The notes under the pieces: model-generated
Seen by the model: only the letters and a program-made list of their open reading frames with translations
What the model was told of the DNA's origin: nothing
The model's database searches: none
Position numbers and translations under genes: made by a program
Shown: piece after piece, positions 1-7,855 of the stretch
Numbering within the stretch: position 1 is the stretch's first letter
Layout: each line of letters starts with the position of its first letter
NCBI GenBank assembly: GCA_938024995.1
Contig: CALJDU010000011.1
Span: forward strand, 1-64,000
Direction of reading: 5' to 3'
Length of the DNA: 64,000 nucleotides
Source of the DNA: an uncultured bacterium
Lineage (GTDB): Bacteria > Myxococcota_A > Polyangia > Polyangiales > Houyiibacteriaceae

Positions 1-45
1 CATAGCGCTGGGCTGCATAGCGCTGGGCTGCGTGGCGCTGGCTTG
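1..45. repeat. 15-bp tandem repeat encoding QPSAM
   Basis: Two perfect copies of a 15-base unit (CATAGCGCTGGGCTG) and a third degenerate copy open the window. They lie in the reading frame of the edge lipoprotein and encode QPSAM, QPSAM and QASAT. The array may continue to the left of the window. Confidence 0.8.
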
Positions 46-186
46 GGCGCTGACGGAGCTTGAAGCGGAAACCTCGATGGGCCGCGTCAGGACCGGCTGC
101 TCGTCACAACCGAGCACCGGCCCGAAGATGGACCCGCTCAGCAACACCATCGCCATGAGCTCGCACTTGCGCATCGGCGACAGCAT
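1..186 (-). CDS. Lipoprotein, N-terminal part only (runs off left edge)
   Basis: Reading the minus strand from an ATG at 186 (alternative ATG at 174) gives a short basic n-region, a hydrophobic stretch and a lipobox ending in VLGC, then a Ser/Ala/Gln-rich segment that runs off the window. This is the layout of a lipoprotein signal peptide (signal peptidase II type). The last visible codons are a 15-base direct repeat encoding QPSAM twice, preceded by a degenerate QASAT copy. A GGAG lies upstream but is too close to the first ATG and too far from the second, so the start is uncertain. Function unknown; only the export signal and linker are visible. Confidence 0.6.
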   Translation of the reverse strand, partial: MLSPMRKCELMAMVLLSGSIFGPVLGCDEQPVLTRPIEVSASSSVSAQASATQPSAMQPSAM

Positions 187-295
187 CAGCTCCGCGGATC
201 GCCGACGCAAATTTCCGCGCGGACGACCGACACCGCGGAGCGCCGTCTTCACCCGCATTCGCACGGATCTCACCGAAGCGGTCAGCAGGTTCGGG

Positions 296-1441
296 TCAGC
301 GGACGCCCGCGAAGATGTTCTTCGCGATGACGATGCGCTGAATCTGAGAGGTGCCTTCGTAGATCTGAAGGATCTTCGCGTCGCGCATGAGCTTCTCGAC
401 GGGGTAGTCCTTCATGTAGCCGGCGCCGCCGAAGACCTGGACCGCGTCGGTCGCGACCTCCATCGCGCTGTCCGCCCCGAAGGCTTTGCTGTAGCTGGCG
501 ACCAGCGAGTTGCGCCCGCCTTGGTCGATCTGCCAGGCCGCCTTGTGGACGAGGAGACGCGTCGCTTCGTATTTGATGGCCATCTCCGCGATCATGGCGG
601 CGACCATCTGGTGCTGCGAGATCGGAACGCCAAACGTCTTTCGCTCCTGCGCGAAGGCGACGCTCTCGTCGAGCGCGCGGCGCATCAGGCCGCACGCACC
701 AGCGCCGATGTCGGGGCGGGTGCGGTCGAAGGTCTTCATCGCCACCTTGAAACCATGACCCGCCTCGGCGATGACGTTCTTCTTCGGGACCACGACCTCG
801 TCGAACGCGATGGTCGCGGTGTCGCTCGCGCGCTGGCCGAGCTTGTCTTCCTTCTTGCCGACGCTGATGCCAGGCGTGTCGCGATCAACGACGAAGGCCA
901 TGATGCCCTTGTGGCGGAGGCTGGGGTCAACGGTCGCGAAGACCGTGTACCAGTTCGCCCATGAACCGTTCGTGATGTAGCACTTCTCACCCGTGAGGAC
1001 CCAGTCGTCCCCGTGTTGGGTGGCGCGCATCTGAATCCCGGCCGCGTCGCTGCCAGCGGCCGGTTCCGTGATCGCGTACGCCGCGTAGATCGGCTCGCTG
1101 GTGAGGCGCCCGAGGTACTCCTTCTTCTGTTCCTCGGTGCCAGCGACCAAGAGCGGAGTGGCCGCGAGGGCGTTCGCGGTCATCGAGGTCTGGATGCCGG
1201 TACAGCCGTAGGCGAGCTCCTCGGTGATCAGGACATGCTCGAACTCGTGGAGCCCGACACCGCCGTACTCCTCGGGAATGTTCGGCGCGACCAGGCCCAT
1301 TTCCCACGCGGCGTTGAACACGTCCGTCGGGAACTTGCTCGTGTGGTCCGCCTCTGCCGCCGCGGGAATGATGTTCTCTTTGACGAAGCGACGGGTCTCC
1401 GCGACCAGCGCTTCTTGTTCGTCGCTCAGATCAAAATTCAT
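296..1441 (-). CDS. Acyl-CoA dehydrogenase
   Basis: This 381-residue protein has the full length and order of the acyl-CoA dehydrogenase family: an alpha-helical N-terminal domain (starts MNFDLSDEQEALVAETRRFV), a middle beta domain with AYAITEPAAGSDAAG and the FAD-contact WITNG-like segment (CYITNGSWANWYTVFA), and a C-terminal helical domain. The LQIYEGTSQIQR segment near the C-terminus carries the Glu used as catalytic base in medium/short-chain enzymes. It should oxidise acyl-CoA to enoyl-CoA in beta-oxidation or amino-acid catabolism and pass electrons to electron-transfer flavoprotein. Chain-length specificity cannot be read from the sequence. It lies three bases after the stop of the small ORF upstream, so it may be cotranscribed with the ccm genes, though no functional link is obvious. 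Confidence 0.93.
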   Translation of the reverse strand: MNFDLSDEQEALVAETRRFVKENIIPAAAEADHTSKFPTDVFNAAWEMGLVAPNIPEEYGGVGLHEFEHVLITEELAYGCTGIQTSMTANALAATPLLVAGTEEQKKEYLGRLTSEPIYAAYAITEPAAGSDAAGIQMRATQHGDDWVLTGEKCYITNGSWANWYTVFATVDPSLRHKGIMAFVVDRDTPGISVGKKEDKLGQRASDTATIAFDEVVVPKKNVIAEAGHGFKVAMKTFDRTRPDIGAGACGLMRRALDESVAFAQERKTFGVPISQHQMVAAMIAEMAIKYEATRLLVHKAAWQIDQGGRNSLVASYSKAFGADSAMEVATDAVQVFGGAGYMKDYPVEKLMRDAKILQIYEGTSQIQRIVIAKNIFAGVR

Positions 1442-1444
1442 CGT

Positions 1445-1582
1445 TCACTCCATCCGTTCTTTTTCTTGTCGCGCGAGTTCATCGCGCGCGGCCTTCGCGC
1501 CAAAGCGAAAACCCAATGCGATTCCGATCAACAACATGCCTGGGATATAGAGCAGGTGCTCGATCGTCGGCAGCGCGTCCAT
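1445..1582 (-). CDS. Very small membrane protein (45 aa) between ccmD-like gene and acyl-CoA dehydrogenase
   Basis: A 45-codon ORF beginning MDALPTIEHLLYIPGMLLIG encodes one hydrophobic segment (about residues 9-27) followed by a highly charged tail with Arg, Lys and Glu. It starts five bases after the stop of the ccmD-like gene and ends three bases before the acyl-CoA dehydrogenase start, which is what an operon member would look like. The single TM helix plus basic/charged tail resembles the general CcmD pattern, so it could be a second CcmD-like subunit or an assembly factor. No family is recognised with certainty. Confidence 0.6.
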   Translation of the reverse strand: MDALPTIEHLLYIPGMLLIGIALGFRFGAKAARDELARQEKERME

Positions 1583-1587
1583 CGATG

Positions 1588-1947
1588 CTACTCGTCGCCC
1601 GCGGTGACGCGGCGGCTCAGCTCCGCGAGCGCTCCTGCGTTCTGGTTGGCGAGCCGCCCGATCCGGACGATGAACATCAGCACGAACGCCCACGCGATGC
1701 CGTACGCCGCGATCAGGAGCGTGCCTCCTGGCACGGACTCGGTCTCCGCGCCGCTCACCGCGCGGAAGGCCGTCGAGCGACCCTCCGCCGGGTCGTCTTC
1801 TTCCGCGCTGTCGGCAGGTGCGGCTTCTTGAGCGGCTTCTTGAGCGTGCGCCGTCGCGACGATCCCCGCGTGGCTCGCGAGCAGCGTGAGCGAAAGGACG
1901 AGGGTCGCGAAGAGCGAGCGAAACGAGAACGTGGACAACGAGTTCAT
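1588..1947 (-). CDS. ccmD: CcmD-like cytochrome c maturation protein with signal peptide
   Basis: The 119-residue protein has an N-terminal signal peptide (hydrophobic core LFATLVLSLTLLASHAG, AHA-QE cleavage-like site), an acidic Ala/Glu/Asp linker, and a single C-terminal transmembrane helix (about residues 75-95) followed by RIGRLANQNAGALAELSRRV. One TM helix with a basic cytoplasmic tail directly after ccmC is the usual description of CcmD, which helps release holo-CcmE from CcmABC. Enteric CcmD is much shorter and lacks a signal peptide; the longer form with a linker is the odd feature here. Its start overlaps the ccmC stop (ATGA), supporting coupling. Confidence 0.7.
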   Translation of the reverse strand: MNSLSTFSFRSLFATLVLSLTLLASHAGIVATAHAQEAAQEAAPADSAEEDDPAEGRSTAFRAVSGAETESVPGGTLLIAAYGIAWAFVLMFIVRIGRLANQNAGALAELSRRVTAGDE

Positions 1948-2645
1948 GAGTCCTCCAAGAGACCACGGCGCGCCGCGCGCAGACGAAGGGATGAGATTTC
2001 ACGCGACTGACGCTCGACGCGAACGCGCGCCCAGACGAGCGTGATGACGAGCGCGGTGAACGCGACGAAGCAAAAGAGCAGCACCATCTTCATTTCCGGA
2101 TCAAGACCGCCGCCCTTGTTCGTGATGACGGTCGGGTGCTGACCACGCCAGCGCTGAACGCTGTAGTGAATGATGACCGCGTTCGGGATCCCGGCGAGCG
2201 CGAGGGCCGCCGCGAAGCGCTTCTCGACCTCGCCAACAGTGCCGAAGCCACGGAGCGCGAGGTACGCCACGTAGATCATCCCGCCGAGCATCGTGCTCGT
2301 GAGGCGGGGGTCCCAGGTCCACCAAACGCCCCACGCTTTTCGCGCCCAGAGCGGCCCGGTCGCCATCACGATCGCGCAGAAGAGGACACCCACCTCCGCG
2401 CCCGACACCGCGATCGCGTCCCAGCGGTCGTCGCGCTTATAGAGGTAGCCGGCGCTGCCGACCGCGGCGATCAGGAAACCGACGTACATCGCGTAGGCGC
2501 TCGGGACGTGGAAGTAGAAGATCTTCTGGACGATGCCCATCTGCTCCTCGACCGGAGCCACCAGGAACACCTGGTAGATCGCGCCGAGGACAAGCGCCGT
2601 CGTCAGCAAAACCATTCCGCGGAACTTCATCTCGCTCGACTTCAT
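1944..2645 (-). CDS. ccmC: Haem-handling cytochrome c biogenesis protein CcmC
   Basis: The 233-residue polytopic membrane protein has about six hydrophobic segments and the tryptophan-rich signature WGVWWTWDPRLTS (about residues 106-118), which in CcmC binds haem for transfer to the chaperone CcmE. His residues in FYFHVPSAY and IHYSVQ fit the conserved axial-ligand positions flanking the WWD motif. It is the first gene of a minus-strand operon with the ccmD-like gene. ccmA and ccmB are not adjacent: upstream is a divergently transcribed methyltransferase gene. A second in-frame ATG six codons in (MKFRG) is an alternative start. Confidence 0.93.
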   Translation of the reverse strand: MKSSEMKFRGMVLLTTALVLGAIYQVFLVAPVEEQMGIVQKIFYFHVPSAYAMYVGFLIAAVGSAGYLYKRDDRWDAIAVSGAEVGVLFCAIVMATGPLWARKAWGVWWTWDPRLTSTMLGGMIYVAYLALRGFGTVGEVEKRFAAALALAGIPNAVIIHYSVQRWRGQHPTVITNKGGGLDPEMKMVLLFCFVAFTALVITLVWARVRVERQSREISSLRLRAARRGLLEDS

Positions 2646-2724
2646 GCGTGGGACTTCATGGGGTTCGTTGGCTCGGCATTCGGCGTCGCGTGATAAATGC
2701 AGCGGCGCGAGCGCACGCTATATC

Positions 2725-3888
2725 ATGGGGAACGTGGGCTCATCCAACAGCGACGGCAACGTGGAATTCACTACAAAAGGTGTGCGGCGCGGTCTGGTCG
2801 GGCCGGACCTCGCCGAGATCGCCCGCCGATGTGCCGAGGTCGCGCGCGAGCGCTACGGGCTCGCAGACGCCGATGTCGCGGACCGGGTCGGCGCGGTGAG
2901 CCGTTTGTACGTTCGCGAGCGCGCAGAGGGATTCACGAAGACACACGCGGTCGCGGCGCTCGACGCGAGGCTTCGGTTCTTTTTGCCGCGCGATCTCGCC
3001 AAGGTCTGGCTCCCCCTGAGCGAGCTCGCGGAGCGTGGCCTGATCCCGTCTGGCGACCTTCGGGTTCTCGACCTGGGGTGCGGCTTGGGGACGACCTCGC
3101 TCGGTTTGGCCTCGTTCGTCAGAGGACCGCGGACAGTACGCGTCGACGCGATCGACCATGACGCCGGTTCGGTGTCGGTCTTTCGGGACGTCGCCCGCGC
3201 GCTCAGTGAGGAGCTGGCCCCTGTTCGTCTCGAGGTGAACGTGACGGTCGGAGATCTCCAGAAGGTCTCCGGCGAGGGATACGACTTCATTCTCTTGGGC
3301 CTCTCTCTGAATGAGCTCGCCAAAAACGAAGAAGAGCGCGCGATCTTGCTCAAGCGATGGGTCGCGTCGCTCCGGCCGAACGGCGCGTTGATCGTGATCG
3401 AGCCCGCGCTTCGCGAGACCACCCGCGCGCTTCAGCAGACCCGCGATCACTTGGTCGCCGCCGGCGTGAGCGTCTTCGCGCCGTGTACGCACGCGCATCC
3501 CTGTCCCATGCTCGCGAACGAGCGCGACTGGTGTCACGACGAGATCGATGTCCGCCTTCCGGACGCGCTCAAGGAGATCGCGCGCGCGGCCGGTCTGCGT
3601 TTCGAGCGCCTCACCTTTAGTTACCTCACGTTGAGGCGCGACGACGCGATGCTCAACGCCCGCGCGGAGGTCTATCGCGTCGTGAGTCACCCGCTGAAGA
3701 GCAAAGGGAAGCGAGAGCTTCACCTGTGCGGGACGCAGGGCGCGTGCATCGCGATGCGGCTCGACCGGCACGCGAGCGAGTCGAACGCGAGCTTCGAGGA
3801 AGCGCGCCGCGGTGATCTCGTGGCTGTCGACGAAGCGCACGCCGCGCGTATCCGCGTGAAGCCGAGCGTCGCCTTTGAGCTTTCGTGA
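2725..3888 (+). CDS. Rsm22/METTL17-family methyltransferase-like protein
   Basis: The 387-residue protein has a SAM-binding class I methyltransferase motif (VLDLGCGLGTTSLGLA, from about residue 113) and later cysteines spaced as in the ribosomal small-subunit Rsm22 family: Cys254-x5-Cys260-x9-Cys270, followed by Cys335 and Cys341. In mitochondrial METTL17 a similar four-Cys set binds a 4Fe-4S cluster. The segment around CPMLANERDWCHDE is the most diagnostic. The family acts in small ribosomal subunit assembly; bacterial members are poorly characterised. The start at 2725 was chosen because upstream in-frame codons look non-coding and run into the divergent ccmC promoter region. The stop overlaps the next gene's GTG. 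Confidence 0.82.
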   Translation: MGNVGSSNSDGNVEFTTKGVRRGLVGPDLAEIARRCAEVARERYGLADADVADRVGAVSRLYVRERAEGFTKTHAVAALDARLRFFLPRDLAKVWLPLSELAERGLIPSGDLRVLDLGCGLGTTSLGLASFVRGPRTVRVDAIDHDAGSVSVFRDVARALSEELAPVRLEVNVTVGDLQKVSGEGYDFILLGLSLNELAKNEEERAILLKRWVASLRPNGALIVIEPALRETTRALQQTRDHLVAAGVSVFAPCTHAHPCPMLANERDWCHDEIDVRLPDALKEIARAAGLRFERLTFSYLTLRRDDAMLNARAEVYRVVSHPLKSKGKRELHLCGTQGACIAMRLDRHASESNASFEEARRGDLVAVDEAHAARIRVKPSVAFELS

Positions 3889-4928
3889 CGCGTGGCCCCA
3901 CCGACATGCTCGCGAAGATCTTCGCGAACCCTGACGACTTCACGCTTCGACGTGTCTTGGCCGATCAGCTCCTCGAGCGTGGGGCGCCCTTCGGTGAGTT
4001 CCTTCGACTCCAGCTCGACGACGCAGAGGGACGAATCTCAGCATCGGAGCGCGCGCGTATGAACGCGCTCCTCGCGGCGCACGAAGATGACTTCCTCCAT
4101 GGGCTCGCGCCCTCGATTCACAAGCGCGGACGGGTGTTTGAGCGCGGGTTTTTGGTTCAGGCGAGCGCGGACGAAGTGAGCACGCATCCCGCCTTTGGAA
4201 CCGTCCGGACCCTGATCCGCGCCACGCCGAGTCACGATGACCACGCGCTCGCGTCGCTCGAAGAGCTCCGCGCCATTCCGCAGGCCGGCTTGATCGACAA
4301 CCTCCGGCAGCTCACGCGGCCGCTCTCGCGCGTTCACACGTTGACGCTGCACGGTCCGCATTGGGATCGCTCGGCGGCGCGACCGCAGAGCGACTGGTGG
4401 TCTGGCCAAGAGGAGCTGGCGACGCGGTTCCGCCAGATCACCGCGTTCCCGCACCTACGCCACGTTGGGCTCTTGGGGACCCGCGCGTGGAGCCGAGCGA
4501 GCGGACCGGGACCCAAGAACTTCGGCTGGCTCTTTGGCTTCTGTGAGCTGAACACGTTGATGGTCACCGGCCACCCGTCGCACCTCCCGGCGTGGCTCGA
4601 CGTTCAGGCGAAGCGCGGGATCCGGAAGTTCGTGCTCTCCACGCGCGGGACGAACGAAGATGAGCGCGCCTGCGAAGTCCAGGTCACGTGGGACGGCGCC
4701 CTCGACATCACGATCGCGACGGGCGCGATCCGCGAAGACATGCTCAACCCGCTCCTCGACACGAGCCGCGCGCTCGACGTGATCGAGCGCAGCGTGGATG
4801 CGATTCACTCGATCACGATCGACGAGCGGATCCAAGAGGCGATCATGAAGACCCACGCGGGGATGCTGGAGAAGAAGCGCTTCGGTCGCGTGAGCTTCGG
4901 GCAGACCCCGTTCATGCTCGGCCGGTAG
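3885..4928 (+). CDS. TIGR02996-type (repeat-companion domain) protein, copy 1
   Basis: The 347-residue protein opens with LAKIFANPDDFTLRRVLADQ, continuing LLERGAPFGEFLRLQL, which matches the short N-terminal repeat-companion domain described as TIGR02996 and common in Myxococcota and Planctomycetes. The rest looks like a divergent repeat fold with hydrophobic Leu patterns; no catalytic motif is visible. It starts at a GTG overlapping the upstream stop (GTGA), with an ATG seven codons later (3906) as alternative. It is clearly paralogous to the next gene across its whole length (shared RVFERGFLVQ/RKFERGFLVQ, SHDDHALASLEEL/THDDHPLRSLEEL, SITIDERI/SLTIDSRF). Function unknown. Confidence 0.8.
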   Translation: MTRGPTDMLAKIFANPDDFTLRRVLADQLLERGAPFGEFLRLQLDDAEGRISASERARMNALLAAHEDDFLHGLAPSIHKRGRVFERGFLVQASADEVSTHPAFGTVRTLIRATPSHDDHALASLEELRAIPQAGLIDNLRQLTRPLSRVHTLTLHGPHWDRSAARPQSDWWSGQEELATRFRQITAFPHLRHVGLLGTRAWSRASGPGPKNFGWLFGFCELNTLMVTGHPSHLPAWLDVQAKRGIRKFVLSTRGTNEDERACEVQVTWDGALDITIATGAIREDMLNPLLDTSRALDVIERSVDAIHSITIDERIQEAIMKTHAGMLEKKRFGRVSFGQTPFMLGR

Positions 4929-4983
4929 CGCAGCGTGAGGGTACGTCGCGTGGATGAGTCAGCGCTGCGTTACCCTCTACCTG

Positions 4984-6657
4984 ATGTCGCAGATCGGTAA
5001 ATCGCTCACCGCGCTCGAGGCAGGCCGGGCCGACGCGGCGCTGGACCATGCGTTGACCGCCTGGCGCGAACACAAAGCGGTCGCCCTGGCAGAGGTGGTG
5101 GAAACGCTCAGCGCGTATGCCGCGCGCGACGTCTCGCCGCCTCGCGCTCAAACCGCCAAGGCGCGCCACCTCGCGTGGCTCGCCGCCGCCGAGACCGGGA
5201 ACGCGACGGACCGCCACGTGCTCTTTGAGACCATGGTGACGCTTCAGTCCAACAAGCTGACCGCGGAGCGAGTACTGGCGCTGACCGCGCGCGGACCCGA
5301 CCCGCGCTTCACGACCTGGGCGTTTACGTTTCTCTATGAGTCCCCCTTCAGCGCCGCGACGTCGCGCTCGTCGAAACTGTTCCGCGCGGTCTTCGACGGG
5401 TTGGTGGCCAACGGTGACGTCCGCGCCATCGCGCGGCTTGAATCGCTCAACGCGGACCTCGCCGGCAAGGTCATCGAGAGCGCGCGTGAGAACCTGACCA
5501 AGCGAGGGAAGCGCGCGCTCAAAAAGCTCGGGTCGCTCACCGCGCCGACGCTTAGCGACAAGGAGCGGGCGGCGTGCGACGCGATCCTCTCCGTGATCCA
5601 TCGCGCGAACGCGGCGGCGGAAGCGAGAGCCAACAAGCAACCCCGAACCGACACGCTGCTCGCGGAGATCTTCGCGAACCCGCAGGAGCTCGGGCCGCGT
5701 TACGTGCTCGCGGACCTCTTGGCGGAGCGCGGCGATCCTTTCGGCGAGTTTCTTCAGCTTCAGCTCCGGGACGCGGACGGCAAGATGCCGCGGAAGGACC
5801 GAACGCGGATGAACGCGCTCCAGCGGATGCACGGGGACGAGTTTGTTCACGGGCTCGCGCCGCACATCGCGAAGACCCAGCGGAAGTTCGAGCGCGGGTT
5901 CCTGGTACAGGTGAAGTCTCAGGTGGTCGCGGATCATCCTGCGCTCGCGACCGTCAAAGCGCTGATCGGTGCGCACCCCACGCACGACGACCATCCGCTG
6001 CGATCGCTCGAAGAGCTGACCTCGACCATGGGGGACTGTGTGCCGGCGCTGAGCACGTTGAAGAAGCCCCTCGAGCACCTGCACACCTTGATCGTCGCGG
6101 GACCTCACTGGGAAGAAGCGCGCGGTGGGAAGTACGCGTGGTGGGACGATCGGTACCGCGAACAGTTTCACCAGATCTCCGTGCTCCCGAACGTGCGGCG
6201 ATTGGGCTTCACGGGTTCTATCTTTTGGTGCTGGGACACGGGGCCCGAGATCAGCGACTTCGACTGGGTCTGGGACGCGGCCTGGACGCGTTCGCTCAAG
6301 GAGTTTCTGGTCGCGAGTCATCCGCGCTTGATCCCGGATTGGGTGACGCTCGCGCGCAAACGCGGTCTCGATGTGCTCGTCGTGGGCGACGCGAACGAGC
6401 ACCCGCTCCCGTACGAGCTGCAGTTCCGTTTTACGAACCTCGGAACCGACGTGACGCTCGTGACCGGCAAGCGCCGCGGACGGGTCGAGCGCATCGATCG
6501 TGTGCTGCGGCAGCTCGCGAAGGTCGAGTCGATCCGCTCGCTTACGATCGACTCGCGCTTCGCGTCCGCCTACGAAGGGTCACGCGCTTCGCTGATTCAG
6601 TTGCCCGCGTTTGGCGAGGTCACGTTCGGGACGGCGCGCGCTCAGCTCATGCGCTGA
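4984..6657 (+). CDS. TIGR02996-type protein with extra N-terminal domain, copy 2
   Basis: The 557-residue protein repeats the architecture of the preceding gene from about residue 220 on (LAEIFANPQELGPRYVLADL, then GDPFGEFLQLQL) but adds about 210 N-terminal residues rich in Ala, Leu and Arg that look like helical hairpin repeats (LEAGRADAALDHALTAWREH). The ATG at 4984 is preferred because the ten codons before it look weak; 4954 is an alternative. Tandem paralogues of different length suggest duplication followed by loss or gain of the N-terminal helical domain. No enzymatic motif is seen; a scaffold or binding role is only a guess. Confidence 0.8.
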   Translation: MSQIGKSLTALEAGRADAALDHALTAWREHKAVALAEVVETLSAYAARDVSPPRAQTAKARHLAWLAAAETGNATDRHVLFETMVTLQSNKLTAERVLALTARGPDPRFTTWAFTFLYESPFSAATSRSSKLFRAVFDGLVANGDVRAIARLESLNADLAGKVIESARENLTKRGKRALKKLGSLTAPTLSDKERAACDAILSVIHRANAAAEARANKQPRTDTLLAEIFANPQELGPRYVLADLLAERGDPFGEFLQLQLRDADGKMPRKDRTRMNALQRMHGDEFVHGLAPHIAKTQRKFERGFLVQVKSQVVADHPALATVKALIGAHPTHDDHPLRSLEELTSTMGDCVPALSTLKKPLEHLHTLIVAGPHWEEARGGKYAWWDDRYREQFHQISVLPNVRRLGFTGSIFWCWDTGPEISDFDWVWDAAWTRSLKEFLVASHPRLIPDWVTLARKRGLDVLVVGDANEHPLPYELQFRFTNLGTDVTLVTGKRRGRVERIDRVLRQLAKVESIRSLTIDSRFASAYEGSRASLIQLPAFGEVTFGTARAQLMR

Positions 6658-6726
6658 GCGTCTCGTCCGCGATCCCTTTTACGCAGATTGTTGACCGCTT
6701 GGATCTCGGCGCGGAATCTTCCTCGC

Positions 6727-7197
6727 ATGATCCGGAAGCTCTCGTTCACCGCCGTCCTCTTCGCGCTCATTGGCTTCGCCCTCAACGGTTGCGGCAGCGC
6801 TGCACCACAGATTGAAGAACCGGTGACCCCCGTCGTCGCGCCCGTCGCGGAGGTCTACGAGTCACCCGTGACCTCGGGCGAGATCGCGCGTGTCGATCTC
6901 ATCCCGGTTCTGGACGCGGGCCTCGGTCGCTTCCTTCAAGGCGTCGGCACCGAGCCGGACGTTGTCGAGGGTCGGTTTCAGGGCTTCAAGCTCACCCGCC
7001 TCTACCCGGACGACGAGCGTTTTCAGCGTCTCGACCTTCAGCCTGGCGATACGATCACGCGCGTCAACGGTCAGCCGATCGAGCGTCCAGAACAGGCCAT
7101 CCGGGTGTGGGAAGGACTGCGCGTCGCGAGCGAGCTGATGGTCGAGTACTCGCGCAACGGCGAGCCGCGCGAGATCCGTTTCGCGATCGTCGACTGA
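6727..7197 (+). CDS. Lipoprotein with C-terminal PDZ domain
   Basis: The 156-residue protein starts with a lipoprotein signal (MIRKLSFTAVLFALIGFALN followed by GC at the lipobox), a Pro/Val/Glu linker and then a PDZ-like fold: GRFQGFKLTRLYPD, the LQPGDTITRVNGQPI core and EPREIRFAIVD at the end. This LxPGDxIxxVNGxP signature is typical of PDZ domains in GspC and HtrA-type proteins; no protease domain is present. It should be a periplasmic, membrane-anchored peptide- or protein-binding module. Alone in its gene context, its partner is unknown; a second PDZ protein with a TM anchor lies at 27701. Confidence 0.85.
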   Translation: MIRKLSFTAVLFALIGFALNGCGSAAPQIEEPVTPVVAPVAEVYESPVTSGEIARVDLIPVLDAGLGRFLQGVGTEPDVVEGRFQGFKLTRLYPDDERFQRLDLQPGDTITRVNGQPIERPEQAIRVWEGLRVASELMVEYSRNGEPREIRFAIVD

Positions 7198-7262
7198 CCT
7201 CTTCCCCTCTTCTTACCTCGCTCTTACAACCGCGCGCCCCGCGACGGACTACCGTCTCTCTC

Positions 7263-7826
7263 ATGAAGGATGGTTTCACTCGCCGCGGCTTTGGCCAGGT
7301 CCTCGCGCTCGGACTGATCTCGTTCAGCGCGCCCTCGGTCGCGTCCGCGTTCGTTCTCGAACTGAGCCCGCGTTTCTCCGTTCTGCGTAGCGATCGCAGG
7401 CGGCTCGAGCTCCAGCTCCACCTTCGTCACAACCGACCGCACGCGGTCGAGGTTCCGCGAGGCGTGACCGTGGAGGTTTTGCGATTGCGACAGATCCAAG
7501 ATCACTACGGCCCGCGGAGCCGCGTGAGACCCGGCGCGCGTCGCGGCGAGCCCTACTTCGTCGCGGGGCCACGGCTCGCGCTCTTGACTGACGCGGCCGC
7601 CGGCGACGTCGACGATTCGGGGTCACGCCAGGTGGCTTCGCGTCACGTCGTCGTTCCGCCGGGGGAAGAGCGCTTGTACGCGACCTTCTCGGGGCCCGCG
7701 GTCCCGCAGAGTCGCCGCGTCCGGTTGGTGGTTCGACCCGGGGAAGGGAGCGCGGTCCCGAGCGATCCCGTCGGACGCGCGCTCCACCAAATCTCCTCGA
7801 ACTTCATTCTGTCTCACAACTACTGA
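7263..7826 (+). CDS. Tat-exported protein of unknown function
   Basis: The 187-residue protein begins with a twin-arginine signal peptide (TRRGFGQVLALGLISF, then an APSVASAF cleavage region), so it should be folded in the cytoplasm and exported by Tat. The mature part is rich in Arg and Val with alternating hydrophobic residues, suggesting a small beta-sandwich (RLELQLHLRHNRPHAVEVPR; RLYATFSGPAV; RVRLVVRPGEG). No cofactor-binding or catalytic motif is recognised. The ATG at 7263 is chosen because it begins the signal peptide. It is converging with the ECF41 sigma gene, separated by a short hairpin. Confidence 0.75.
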   Translation: MKDGFTRRGFGQVLALGLISFSAPSVASAFVLELSPRFSVLRSDRRRLELQLHLRHNRPHAVEVPRGVTVEVLRLRQIQDHYGPRSRVRPGARRGEPYFVAGPRLALLTDAAAGDVDDSGSRQVASRHVVVPPGEERLYATFSGPAVPQSRRVRLVVRPGEGSAVPSDPVGRALHQISSNFILSHNY

Positions 7827-7837
7827 CCGCCTGCTCG

Positions 7838-7855
7838 CTAGCAGCCTGCTGCTAG
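7838..7855. terminator. Short hairpin between convergent genes
   Basis: Arms CTAGCAG and CTGCTAG (7 bp, 4-base loop) lie between two converging genes and include the last stop codon of the minus-strand sigma factor gene. There is no clear T-run, so a bidirectional terminator role is only inferred. Confidence 0.4.

Noticed and set aside
4912..6402. 496-codon minus-strand open frame
   Set aside because: Antisense to the second TIGR02996-type gene; the paralogy between the two sense proteins shows which strand is coding.
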